Shown here piece after piece: positions 1 to 5,504 of a DNA stretch of 6,506 nucleotides; the stretch's first letter is position 1; each line of letters begins with the position of its first letter. The notes beneath the pieces were generated by a model. The model was given only the letters and a program-made list of their open reading frames with translations. It had not been told where the DNA came from and made no database searches. Made by a program: the position numbers and the translations under genes. Source of the DNA: a bacterium (lineage in GTDB: Bacteria; Patescibacteriota; Gracilibacteria; UBA1369; LOWO2-01-FULL-3); assembly GCA_027622635.1 (NCBI GenBank), contig JAQBYK010000067.1, positions 1-6,506 of the forward strand, written 5' to 3'.

Positions 1-1
1 G

Positions 2-1342
2 TTTGATCAAAACGATGATGTTGACCGGATTATAGTTGTGTCTTATGAGGGGGAAATTGTTTATGATTCTGATGTCGATACAGACAAAAAATATGAAGGA
101 GAAGCAAGAATTGTCGAGGAAAAGGAATTACTTGATTCGGTTCAATCCGAGAATGTTTCTTTAAAAACTTTGGATGGGGACACCGCTTTTCTGAAGATTG
201 GCTTGGACTCCAATGTTTCAGTTGTAGATAAGAATGAGAAATCAGTGCTTACGGAAGTTGCCGGTAAATTGTTGGATTATTTTGTTGTGCCGGCTAATGA
301 GAAATATTCTATTATCTATAGTTTGGATTACCACAATATGGACTTCCGGGTTGCTATTATGCAGCGTAGAATCATTTATCTTGGTCTCTTTGGTATTATG
401 CTGGGAATGATCCTTTCTTTCTTGATGGCCTCTCAGGTTACAAAGCCTGTGGCTCAGTTGGTGGCCGGTGTAGGGGAGATTGCCAAGGGTAATTTCGATA
501 CTAGTGTTAATATCAAAACTCATGATGAGCTTAGATTTCTTGGAGAGGCCTTTAATAAAATGGCCGTGGATTTAAAGGCGAGTGTTGAAGCTAAATTGTA
601 TCAGGAACGTGTGGTTCGTGAGCTTGAACTTGCTACTCAAATTCAAAATCAGTTGATTCCAAAAGTAATTCCTCAAATAGAGGGAATAGATATTGCTGCA
701 CAAATTATCCCTGCCGGAGAAATTGGAGGTGATATATATGATTTCTTGCCTGTGGATGACAAGAGGTTGATGATGTATTTGGGTGATGTGACCGGTCATG
801 GTGTGCCCGCAGGTATAGTTAGTTCGATTGCGAATTCACTTTTTTATGGATACAGGACCAGTCATGATTTGGGAAGTATGATGGTTGGTGTTAATTCCGT
901 TTTGAAGGCAAAAACAATGCCGACTATGTTTATGACCCTTTGTTTGATGGATTGGAATGTTGAGACCCAGAAATTTACTTATACCAGTGCCGGGCATGAG
1001 CAAATAGTTCATTATAGGGCTAAGACAGATGATGTTATCTTAGAGCCTGCTGCAGGTATTGCTCTTGGTATGCTTCCTGACTTTACCCAGCATGTAAATC
1101 TGATTGAAGTTGATTTCCAGGTTGGGGATTATCTTGTTGTTTATAGTGATGGTATTCCCGAGGCCTGGAAGAATGATACCGATTGTTATGGAATGGAGCG
1201 TTTTCAGGCCCAAGCAAAAGTCTTCGGTAAGCTTGAAAAGGCTGAGCAAATAAAGGATGCTATTTTAAAGGATGTTCTGGATTTCCAGGGAGATCATGAA
1301 CAGATGGATGATATTACTTTGCTTGTAATTAAGAAGGTCTAA
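2..1342 (+). CDS. Membrane-anchored HAMP/SpoIIE-family (RsbU-like) protein serine phosphatase, 5' end missing
   Basis: The frame is open from base 2, so the gene starts before the window; 446 residues are visible, ending in TAA. The first ~120 visible residues look like the end of an extracytoplasmic sensor region. A hydrophobic segment of about 21 residues follows (visible residues ~124-144), then a HAMP domain (~145-200, with TKPV and DELRFLGEAFNKM). Next is a helical linker (ERVVRELELATQIQNQLIP) and the PP2C-like SpoIIE domain to the end. Acidic metal-binding motifs are intact: GGDIYD (Asp244), GDVTGHG (Asp262), SDGIPE (Asp383) and MDDIT (Asp436/437), so an active Mn/Mg-dependent phosphatase is predicted. 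Relatives dephosphorylate anti-sigma-factor antagonists or similar phosphoproteins in partner-switching pathways; no such partner is visible here. The GTG at 38 is only an internal codon and not a convincing start. The gene converges on glyA with overlapping stops and has no terminator hairpin between them. Confidence 0.93.
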   Translation, partial: FDQNDDVDRIIVVSYEGEIVYDSDVDTDKKYEGEARIVEEKELLDSVQSENVSLKTLDGDTAFLKIGLDSNVSVVDKNEKSVLTEVAGKLLDYFVVPANEKYSIIYSLDYHNMDFRVAIMQRRIIYLGLFGIMLGMILSFLMASQVTKPVAQLVAGVGEIAKGNFDTSVNIKTHDELRFLGEAFNKMAVDLKASVEAKLYQERVVRELELATQIQNQLIPKVIPQIEGIDIAAQIIPAGEIGGDIYDFLPVDDKRLMMYLGDVTGHGVPAGIVSSIANSLFYGYRTSHDLGSMMVGVNSVLKAKTMPTMFMTLCLMDWNVETQKFTYTSAGHEQIVHYRAKTDDVILEPAAGIALGMLPDFTQHVNLIEVDFQVGDYLVVYSDGIPEAWKNDTDCYGMERFQAQAKVFGKLEKAEQIKDAILKDVLDFQGDHEQMDDITLLVIKKV

Positions 1343-2688
1343 GACTCTATTCCGGGTACGGGGAACTTCAGACACATTTCTTTTACTTCTTTTTTTACTT
1401 GTGCGTGGATTTCTTGGTCGTCGATGTTTGAAATAATGCGGTCAATCCACTCTGCGATTAACTCCATTTCCGGTTCTTTCATGCCTCTTGTTGTAATTGC
1501 CGGTGTCCCAAGACGTATTCCGGAGGGATCCATTGGTGATCCGGTATCGTATGGGACCGTGTTTTTATTTAGAGTTATTCCGACTTGGTCTAATGTTCTT
1601 TGAGCTTGTTCTCCGCGAACACCTTTGTTTGAAAGATCTGCGAGAATCAGATGGGTGTCAGTTCCACCGGAAACAAGTTCAAATCCACGCTTCTTCATTT
1701 CTTCCGCTAAATGATGTGCGTTTTTCTTTACTTGTGCTGCGTATTCTTTAAATGCCGGTTTTGAGGCTTCGTCAAAGGCTATGGCTTTTGCTGCGATAAT
1801 ATGGTCATGTGGTCCACCTTGAAGTCCCGGAAATACAGCTCGATCAATTGCTTTTGCAAATTTTTCTTTGCAAAGAATGATGGCGCCTCTTGGTCCACGT
1901 AGTGTTTTATGGGTTGTGGTCATAACAACATCAAAATATGGCACTGGAGACTCCAATTCTCCTGCTGCAATCAGTCCTGCTGTATGAGAAATGTCCGCCA
2001 TTGTTAGAGCTCCTACTGCATCTGCGATTTCTTTAAATGCTTTCCAATCAATATCGCGGGGGTATGCCGTGAAACCTGCTATTATCATTTTTGGTTTGTG
2101 CTTTATTGCCATTTCTCTTACTTCTTTCATGTTGAGGCGTCCGGTCTCTTTTTCAACTCCATATTGTACAAAATTGTATGCTGTTCCCGAGAAGGATATT
2201 GGTAATCCATGAGTTATGTGTCCGCCATGCGCTAATTTTAGTCCCATAACCGTGTCTCCAAATTTCAAAAGTGCGAAGTAAATTGCAGTGTTTGCCGGAG
2301 ATCCTGAATATGGCTGTACATTTGCGTGTTCTGCTCCAAAAAGTTTTTTGGCTCTTTCTATTGCAAGGTTTTCTATGATGTCGATGTTTTCCTGTCCGCC
2401 ATAGTAGCGTTTTCCGGGATATCCTTCGGAATATTTATTTGTCAAAATACTGCCCATTGCTTCAAGTATCGGTTCTGAAACATAGTTTTCCGATGGAATG
2501 AGCTCAATTCCTTCCGCCTGCCTTTTTTTCTCATGCTCAATTGCCTCATGTATTTTGAGGTCTTGGTCTTTGATTGTAATCATGGAATCGCGTGTTAATT
2601 TTATTGGAGTTTGTGACAAGCCCGCTCTTTTAGCCTCATTCTCAAAAGCTTTCTTAACCTCGACGTCGATATCAGGAATTTGTGTCAT
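1339..2688 (-). CDS. glyA: Serine hydroxymethyltransferase
   Basis: The product is a cytosolic PLP enzyme interconverting serine plus tetrahydrofolate with glycine plus 5,10-methylene-tetrahydrofolate, the main one-carbon entry point. Seen in the 449 residues: ELIPSENYVS (~62-71), NKYSEGYPGKRYYGG (~84-98), QPYSGSPAN (~125-133), LAHGGHITHG, the cofactor Asp in MADISHTAG (Asp232, His235), the Schiff-base lysine in TTTHKTLRGPRG (Lys261), and the carboxylate-binding Arg in SGIRLGTPA (Arg391). All residues expected for catalysis are present. Bacterial enzymes are usually about 410-425 residues; the surplus is an N-terminal extension of about 35 residues before the usual family start. An internal ATG at 2583 (Met36) would give a standard length. 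The 2688 ATG is the first start after an in-frame TAA. Neither start has a clear Shine-Dalgarno sequence, so the start is the least certain part. Confidence 0.96.
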   Translation of the reverse strand: MTQIPDIDVEVKKAFENEAKRAGLSQTPIKLTRDSMITIKDQDLKIHEAIEHEKKRQAEGIELIPSENYVSEPILEAMGSILTNKYSEGYPGKRYYGGQENIDIIENLAIERAKKLFGAEHANVQPYSGSPANTAIYFALLKFGDTVMGLKLAHGGHITHGLPISFSGTAYNFVQYGVEKETGRLNMKEVREMAIKHKPKMIIAGFTAYPRDIDWKAFKEIADAVGALTMADISHTAGLIAAGELESPVPYFDVVMTTTHKTLRGPRGAIILCKEKFAKAIDRAVFPGLQGGPHDHIIAAKAIAFDEASKPAFKEYAAQVKKNAHHLAEEMKKRGFELVSGGTDTHLILADLSNKGVRGEQAQRTLDQVGITLNKNTVPYDTGSPMDPSGIRLGTPAITTRGMKEPEMELIAEWIDRIISNIDDQEIHAQVKKEVKEMCLKFPVPGIES

Positions 2689-2725
2689 ATTTTTTAGAAT
2701 TTGCCCAGATTTATTCTTAAGGATT

Positions 2726-2755
2726 TTGAATTTGTATGCAAGTGAAAATTATAAT
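2726..2755 (+). promoter_or_regulatory. Candidate sigma-70-type promoter of the HtrA-like gene
   Basis: A consensus TATAAT lies at 2750-2755, and TTGAAT (4 of 6 matches to TTGACA) at 2726-2731, with an 18-nt spacer. The expected start is near 2762, only about six bases before the ATG at 2768. The transcript would therefore be leaderless or nearly so, which fits the lack of a ribosome binding site. Confidence 0.45.
2748..2755. promoter_or_regulatory. Symmetric -10-like octamer in the glyA/htrA divergent region
   Basis: The octamer ATTATAAT is its own reverse complement, so it presents a consensus TATAAT on both strands (2750-2755 plus, 2748-2753 minus). On the minus strand this would place a start near 2741 and a glyA leader of about 53 nt. 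The matching minus-strand -35 is poor. A second weak minus-strand pair nearer glyA (TTGCAT, 17-nt spacer, AAGAAT) is an alternative. Only the symmetry is certain; use by glyA is inference. Confidence 0.3.
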
Positions 2756-2767
2756 ACTATCTAGACC

Positions 2768-3931
2768 ATGAATAAAGTCGTACATATATCGTTGGCAGTA
2801 GCAGTTGCTTTTGTTTTTGGTATTGCAGGAGGGTATCTTGGGTCATTATTAAATGGGAGTGATGATGTTAGAGTTAATAGCGAAGGAATAATTGTTGAGG
2901 AACATTCTTATATTGAGGAGTCTATGTTGATTGATGCTATTGATAGGGTTGCTCCGTCTGTTGTATCGGTTCTGGCTTTGCAAGAGGTTCCTCTTGTGCC
3001 TTTTTATGACCCTTCTCATGATAGAAAGTATATATTGGGATATGAGCCTCAGGAGGTTTCAGGTGGTACGGGATTTATTGTGACCGCCGATGGCTTGATA
3101 ATGACAAATAAGCATGTTGTGGAGAACGAAGAAGCACAATATGTGGTGGTGTTTCATGACGGAACTCAGTATGACGTTGAAGTTGTTAGCAAGGATCCTT
3201 TTGATGATGTGGCAGTTTTGAGAATTGTGACTGATGAGGAGGAGAAATTTCCGACCGTGGAATTTGGTGATTCTGATGATTTGCAGATTGGTCAAAAAGT
3301 TTTTGCAATTGGCAATGCTTTGGCTATGTATGGGCATTCTGTGACTTCCGGGATTATAAGCGCGAAGGAGCGTGAAGTATCTGCTTACAATGAAGTTGGA
3401 GATGACTATGAAAACTTGTTTGGCTTGCTTCAGACTGATGCTGCGATAAATTTTGGGAATAGTGGGGGGCCATTGGTTGATTTGAATGGAAATGTAGTTG
3501 GTATGAGTGTTGCTACTGCGGAATTTGGTGAAAGTATCGGCTTTGTGATTCCTGTAAATGATTTAAAACCAACAATTAAGAATATCGAGGAGCATGGCGA
3601 AATTTTGAGACCTATTTTAGGTGTTCGCTTTGTTATGTTGACACCGTCGCAAGCTGAGGATTTGGAATTAAGTGTTACGCATGGGGCTATAGTGATAAGT
3701 GGAGAATTCTCTTCAGAACCTGCTGTAATAGAAGGTGGTTCTGCTGACAAGGCTGGTATAAGGGAGATGGATGTTATTTTGGAGGTTGATGGAAAAGAGT
3801 TGTCTTTGGAAAATCCTTTACATAAGGTAATAAGAAACTATAATCCCGGGGATACTGTTGAGATGAAGATTTTGAGAGGGGATAAAGAAATTCTCTTGGA
3901 TGTTGAATTACAGGGTGTTGGAGATCTTTGA
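2768..3931 (+). CDS. HtrA/DegP-like S1C serine protease with one PDZ domain, membrane-anchored
   Basis: This is a trypsin-like protease of the HtrA family, which degrades or senses misfolded proteins outside the cytoplasm. The 387 residues show an N-terminal hydrophobic segment (~5-28), probably an uncleaved anchor. The protease domain spans ~53-275 with all three catalytic residues: His116 in TNKHVV, Asp147 in FDDVAVL and Ser232 in GNSGGP. One C-terminal PDZ domain follows (~282-380), with GGSADKAGIREMDVILEVDG. One PDZ and an anchor resemble the DegS/HtrA type more than two-PDZ DegP. An in-frame TAG at 2762-2764, two codons before the ATG, fixes the start downstream of it; no Shine-Dalgarno is visible. 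The gene diverges from glyA, and its TGA stop lies three bases before a truncated tRNA-Leu copy. No regulator or substrate gene adjoins it. Confidence 0.95.
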   Translation: MNKVVHISLAVAVAFVFGIAGGYLGSLLNGSDDVRVNSEGIIVEEHSYIEESMLIDAIDRVAPSVVSVLALQEVPLVPFYDPSHDRKYILGYEPQEVSGGTGFIVTADGLIMTNKHVVENEEAQYVVVFHDGTQYDVEVVSKDPFDDVAVLRIVTDEEEKFPTVEFGDSDDLQIGQKVFAIGNALAMYGHSVTSGIISAKEREVSAYNEVGDDYENLFGLLQTDAAINFGNSGGPLVDLNGNVVGMSVATAEFGESIGFVIPVNDLKPTIKNIEEHGEILRPILGVRFVMLTPSQAEDLELSVTHGAIVISGEFSSEPAVIEGGSADKAGIREMDVILEVDGKELSLENPLHKVIRNYNPGDTVEMKILRGDKEILLDVELQGVGDL

Positions 3932-3934
3932 AAT

Positions 3935-3984
3935 GCCCAGGTGGCGGAATTGGTAGACCTGCCTGCCGGCAGGCAGGCGCGCTA
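3935..3984 (+). pseudogene. Truncated tRNA-Leu copy (5' part only), interrupted by a palindrome
   Basis: Bases 3935-3958 are identical over 24 nt to the 5' end of the intact tRNA-Leu (4279-4302): the acceptor 5' strand and most of the D arm. After an extra 20 nt (3959-3978), the match resumes for six bases (3979-3984 equals 4303-4308), entering the anticodon stem. Beyond this no anticodon stem, variable arm, T arm or acceptor 3' strand can be found before the nuclease gene, so it cannot fold as a tRNA. The insertion falls in the 3' strand of the D stem. It could be a remnant of a disrupted tRNA gene or a partial duplication. Confidence 0.75.
3958..3977. repeat. Perfect 20-nt GC-rich palindrome inside the tRNA-Leu fragment
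   Basis: CCTGCCTGCCGGCAGGCAGG equals its own reverse complement over all 20 bases, 16 of them G or C. It is followed by another imperfect palindrome centred on GCTAGC (3979-3992). Together 3958-3996 is about 77% G+C, against roughly 40% around it. This looks like an inserted dispersed repeat rather than tRNA sequence. It could also extrude as a cruciform or form a strong RNA hairpin after the HtrA-like gene; no T-tract follows, so a standard intrinsic terminator is unlikely. Confidence 0.8.
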
Positions 3985-4022
3985 GCTCGCAGGCTCTTTA
4001 ATCCCGTGATTTATAACAAATT

Positions 4023-4271
4023 ATGTTTAGTGTTTATGTTTTGAAAAGTTGTTACAGAAATTATCTGTATGTAGGTATGACCAGTAATCTTGAAAGAAGA
4101 TTTAAGCAGCATAACTTAGGTATGGAGAGAACTACCAGAGCCTATTCTCCGTTTGAGATAGTTTTGACAGAGAAGTTTGAGACTAGGGGTCAGGCTAGAT
4201 TAAGAGAGAAATATTTGAAATCCGGTTGTGGTAAGGAGTACATTAAGTCTGATATTCTAAAAATCAATTAA
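4023..4271 (+). CDS. Small GIY-YIG domain nuclease-like protein (YhbQ/UvrC-N type)
   Basis: The 82-residue product is a single GIY-YIG domain. Seen: VYVLKS (~4-9, GIY position), YLYVGMTSNLERRFKQHN (~14-31, with the YVG motif, Arg25/26 and the His30-Asn31 pair) and the helix QARLREKYLKSG (~57-68), where Glu62 sits at the expected catalytic glutamate. Length is typical of stand-alone family members (about 80-100). The family cuts DNA in repair enzymes and homing endonucleases; the function of the stand-alone proteins is mostly unknown. An in-frame TAA at 4014-4016 fixes the start after it. There is no Shine-Dalgarno; TATAAC at 4012-4017 is only five bases from the ATG. It is enclosed by a truncated tRNA-Leu 5' copy and the intact tRNA-Leu, whose first base is seven bases past the stop. 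That arrangement suggests insertion at a tRNA gene, which is inference. Confidence 0.85.
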   Translation: MFSVYVLKSCYRNYLYVGMTSNLERRFKQHNLGMERTTRAYSPFEIVLTEKFETRGQARLREKYLKSGCGKEYIKSDILKIN

Positions 4272-4278
4272 ATTTTAA

Positions 4279-4365
4279 GCCCAGGTGGCGGAATTGGTAG
4301 ACGCGCTACCTTGAGGGGGTAGTGGCCTTATGGCCGTGGAGGTTCAAGTCCTCTCCTGGGCACCA
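4279..4365 (+). tRNA. tRNA-Leu (anticodon GAG)
   Basis: This is a type II tRNA of 87 nt including an encoded CCA. The acceptor stem is GCCCAGG (4279-4285) with CCTGGGC (4355-4361). The anticodon stem CTACC/GGTAG (4306-4310 and 4318-4322) encloses loop TTGAGGG, giving GAG at 4313-4315, which reads CUC and CUU. A long variable arm with GGCC/GGCC pairing (4324-4335) is typical of leucine tRNAs. The T stem is GGAGG/CCTCT with a TTCAAGT loop. Its first 24 bases are duplicated at 3935-3958. Transcription may come from the upstream nuclease gene, since only seven bases separate them and no promoter is evident in between. Confidence 0.97.
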
Positions 4366-4368
4366 ATA

Positions 4369-4396
4369 CAATTTGCAATTTACAATTTTCAATGTT
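4369..4396 (+). repeat. Tandem heptamer repeat, CAATTTN type
   Basis: There are three consecutive 7-nt units, CAATTTG, CAATTTA and CAATTTT (4369-4389), followed by a degenerate fourth, CAATGTT (4390-4396). The tract starts four bases after the tRNA-Leu CCA and fills most of the gap before the YgjP-like gene. No hairpin with a T-tract is present, so it is not an obvious terminator. Confidence 0.6.
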
Positions 4397-4413
4397 TTGT
4401 TTTCAATAAATAA

Positions 4414-5121
4414 ATGGACTATCCTTCTCAGTTAAAATTGGATGAAAGCTCTTTTCCTATTGAATATGAGGTGGTTTATAAGTCTTCATCCTCTGTTCGT
4501 ATAAAGAATGGCAAGGTTATTCTCAAATTGAGTCGTTTTGCTCGAGAAAAAAAGCGTGATGAAATTGTTGCGAAATTTTTGAAGTGGGCTCAAAAGAGAC
4601 TTGCTAAAGTTGCTCATAGTGAATTTATTCTTCCTGAGTATAAAAATGGAGGAAGAATTTGTACACATAATAAAGTTTATGATTTGCAAATTTTTGTGGA
4701 AGACAGAAGAAGTGCCAAAACTGTCGTGGATGAAGAGGGAATTAAGGTATTTGTTTCCGCGGACAAACTTGATCGCGTGAAAGAATATGTCGAGAAGGCT
4801 ATCATAAAAGATCAGACTTCATATTTGTGCGAAGTTGTAGATGAATTGAATCAACTTTATTTTCAGGAACGCTACAATTTATGCCGGTTTAAACGCATGA
4901 ATCATAGATTTGGGAGTTGCAGCTCTAAAAGGAATATCAACATCGCATACCGTCTATTATTTGCTCCCAGGGATGCATTTCGTTATGTGTGTTTGCATGA
5001 ATTGGCTCATTTAAAACAGATGAATCATTCTAAGAAGTTTTGGGACCTTGTGGCTTGTGCAATGCCGGATTATAAAGTGCAGGAAAAGTGGCTTAGGGAT
5101 AGTGGCTTTATGTTGGGTTGA
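4414..5121 (+). CDS. YgjP-like (DUF45/WLM) zinc metallopeptidase
   Basis: This putative cytoplasmic zinc peptidase has 235 residues, the usual family length, and no signal peptide or membrane segment. The signature HELAHLKQMNHSKKFW occupies ~195-210: His195 and His199 with Glu196 form the HExxH site, and His205 is the likely third metal ligand. The preceding block RMNHRFGSCSSKRNINIAYRLLFAPRDAFRYVCL (~161-194) is the characteristic YgjP neighbour motif with Arg, Gly-Ser-Cys and Asn-Ile. The N-terminal half (~15-130) matches the family's usual beta-rich lead-in with the SVRIKNGKVILKLSR pattern. An in-frame TAA directly precedes the ATG, so the start cannot lie upstream; no Shine-Dalgarno is present. 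In Escherichia coli the homologue's substrate is not well defined; annotation pipelines often call these M48 peptidases. The gene stands between two tRNA genes and shows no operon partner. Confidence 0.92.
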   Translation: MDYPSQLKLDESSFPIEYEVVYKSSSSVRIKNGKVILKLSRFAREKKRDEIVAKFLKWAQKRLAKVAHSEFILPEYKNGGRICTHNKVYDLQIFVEDRRSAKTVVDEEGIKVFVSADKLDRVKEYVEKAIIKDQTSYLCEVVDELNQLYFQERYNLCRFKRMNHRFGSCSSKRNINIAYRLLFAPRDAFRYVCLHELAHLKQMNHSKKFWDLVACAMPDYKVQEKWLRDSGFMLG

Positions 5122-5172
5122 AAGAATTGATGCTATATGGTAGAAATTATTGGTGTTGTTTTACAAATACAA

Positions 5173-5249
5173 GGGCGATTAGCTCAGTTGGTTAGAGCGT
5201 CTGGTTTACACCCAGAAGGTCAGTGGTTCGAATCCACTATCGCCCACCA
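5173..5249 (+). tRNA. tRNA-Val (anticodon TAC)
   Basis: This is a canonical 77-nt tRNA with encoded CCA. The acceptor stem is GGGCGAT (5173-5179) with ATCGCCC (5239-5245). The D arm is GCTC/GAGC. The anticodon stem TCTGG/CCAGA (5200-5204 and 5212-5216) encloses loop TTTACAC, giving TAC at 5207-5209. The T arm AGTGG-TTCGAAT-CCACT follows. It lies 51 bases after the YgjP-like gene. The upstream gap has only weak promoter-like matches. Confidence 0.97.
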
Positions 5250-5259
5250 TTATGTGAAG

Positions 5260-5284
5260 AGGAAGGTCCGAAAGGACCGCTCCT
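5260..5284 (+). terminator. GNRA-loop hairpin after tRNA-Val, possible terminator
   Basis: GGTCC-GAAA-GGACC (5265-5278) forms a perfect 5-bp stem with a GAAA tetraloop. It is extended by AGGA/TCCT (5260-5263 with 5281-5284) after a small internal loop. It starts 11 bases after the tRNA CCA. The following bases are not a proper T-tract; the nearest run of seven Ts is at 5315-5321. It may be a weak or factor-dependent terminator or a 3' processing signal. Confidence 0.35.
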
Positions 5285-5384
5285 ATTTCGCATTTGGATC
5301 GGAAACAAGATTGCTTTTTTTGAACATGGCTTATACCAGCCTTGAATTGAGCAAAAATCCCCCTGAAAAACTTTGTTTACATTC

Positions 5385-5396
5385 TCTCACGTGAGA
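5385..5396. promoter_or_regulatory. Perfect 12-nt palindrome, possible operator (first of a pair)
   Basis: TCTCACGTGAGA is perfectly self-complementary around a central CACGTG. It ends on the base where the next palindrome begins. It lies about 108 bases upstream of the ATG of the unknown lipoprotein-like gene. The spacing fits a dimeric regulator site, though no regulator is identifiable. Confidence 0.4.
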
Positions 5397-5409
5397 AGTA
5401 TGCATACTT
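5396..5409. promoter_or_regulatory. Perfect 14-nt palindrome, possible operator (second of a pair)
   Basis: AAGTATGCATACTT is perfectly self-complementary around ATGCAT and shares base 5396 with the preceding palindrome. The two centres are 12 bases apart, close to one helical turn. The sequences of the two palindromes differ, so they need not bind the same protein. A compact hairpin pair is the alternative reading. Confidence 0.4.
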
Positions 5410-5488
5410 GTGGTCTTGATAAAGCCATTCTTGCCTTAAATCCACTTGCACTTGCAAGATGTTTCATGGTAGTTTTTTTGTCCGTTTT

Positions 5489-5494
5489 GATAAT
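5489..5494 (+). promoter_or_regulatory. Weak -10-like hexamer before the lipoprotein-like gene
   Basis: GATAAT (5 of 6 to TATAAT) lies 10 bases before the ATG at 5505, similar to the 12-base gap at the HtrA-like gene. No acceptable -35 is found 16-18 bases upstream, so the call is weak. If real, it too would give an almost leaderless transcript. Confidence 0.2.
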
Positions 5495-5504
5495 CTAAAG
5501 TTAT

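Noticed and set aside
2498..2764. Plus-strand open frame of 88 codons with hydrophobic stretches
   Set aside because: It is opposite the conserved N-terminal half of glyA; the hydrophobicity comes from reading charged codons in reverse.
3430..3750. Minus-strand open frame of 106 codons
   Set aside because: It is a shadow of the HtrA-like gene, whose catalytic serine motif and PDZ domain are well supported in this stretch.
3933..3956. Short ORF starting at the ATG of the tRNA-Leu fragment (MPRWRNW)
   Set aside because: This seven-residue reading is simply the tRNA-Leu 5' sequence translated; it ends at the TAG in the D loop and is not a leader peptide.
3935..4022. Second functional tRNA-Leu
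   Set aside because: No anticodon stem, variable arm, T arm or 3' acceptor strand can be found downstream of the matching 5' part.
5137..5394. Plus-strand open frame of 85 codons containing GRLAQLVRASG-like text
   Set aside because: It is the translation of tRNA-Val read through from its upstream region; this wording is a typical artefact of tRNA genes, and the rest has no protein-like features.
5445..5479. Small hairpin CTTGC-ACTT-GCAAG followed at a distance by a T-run
   Set aside because: The stem has only five pairs and is separated from the T-run by more than ten bases, so it does not make an intrinsic terminator.
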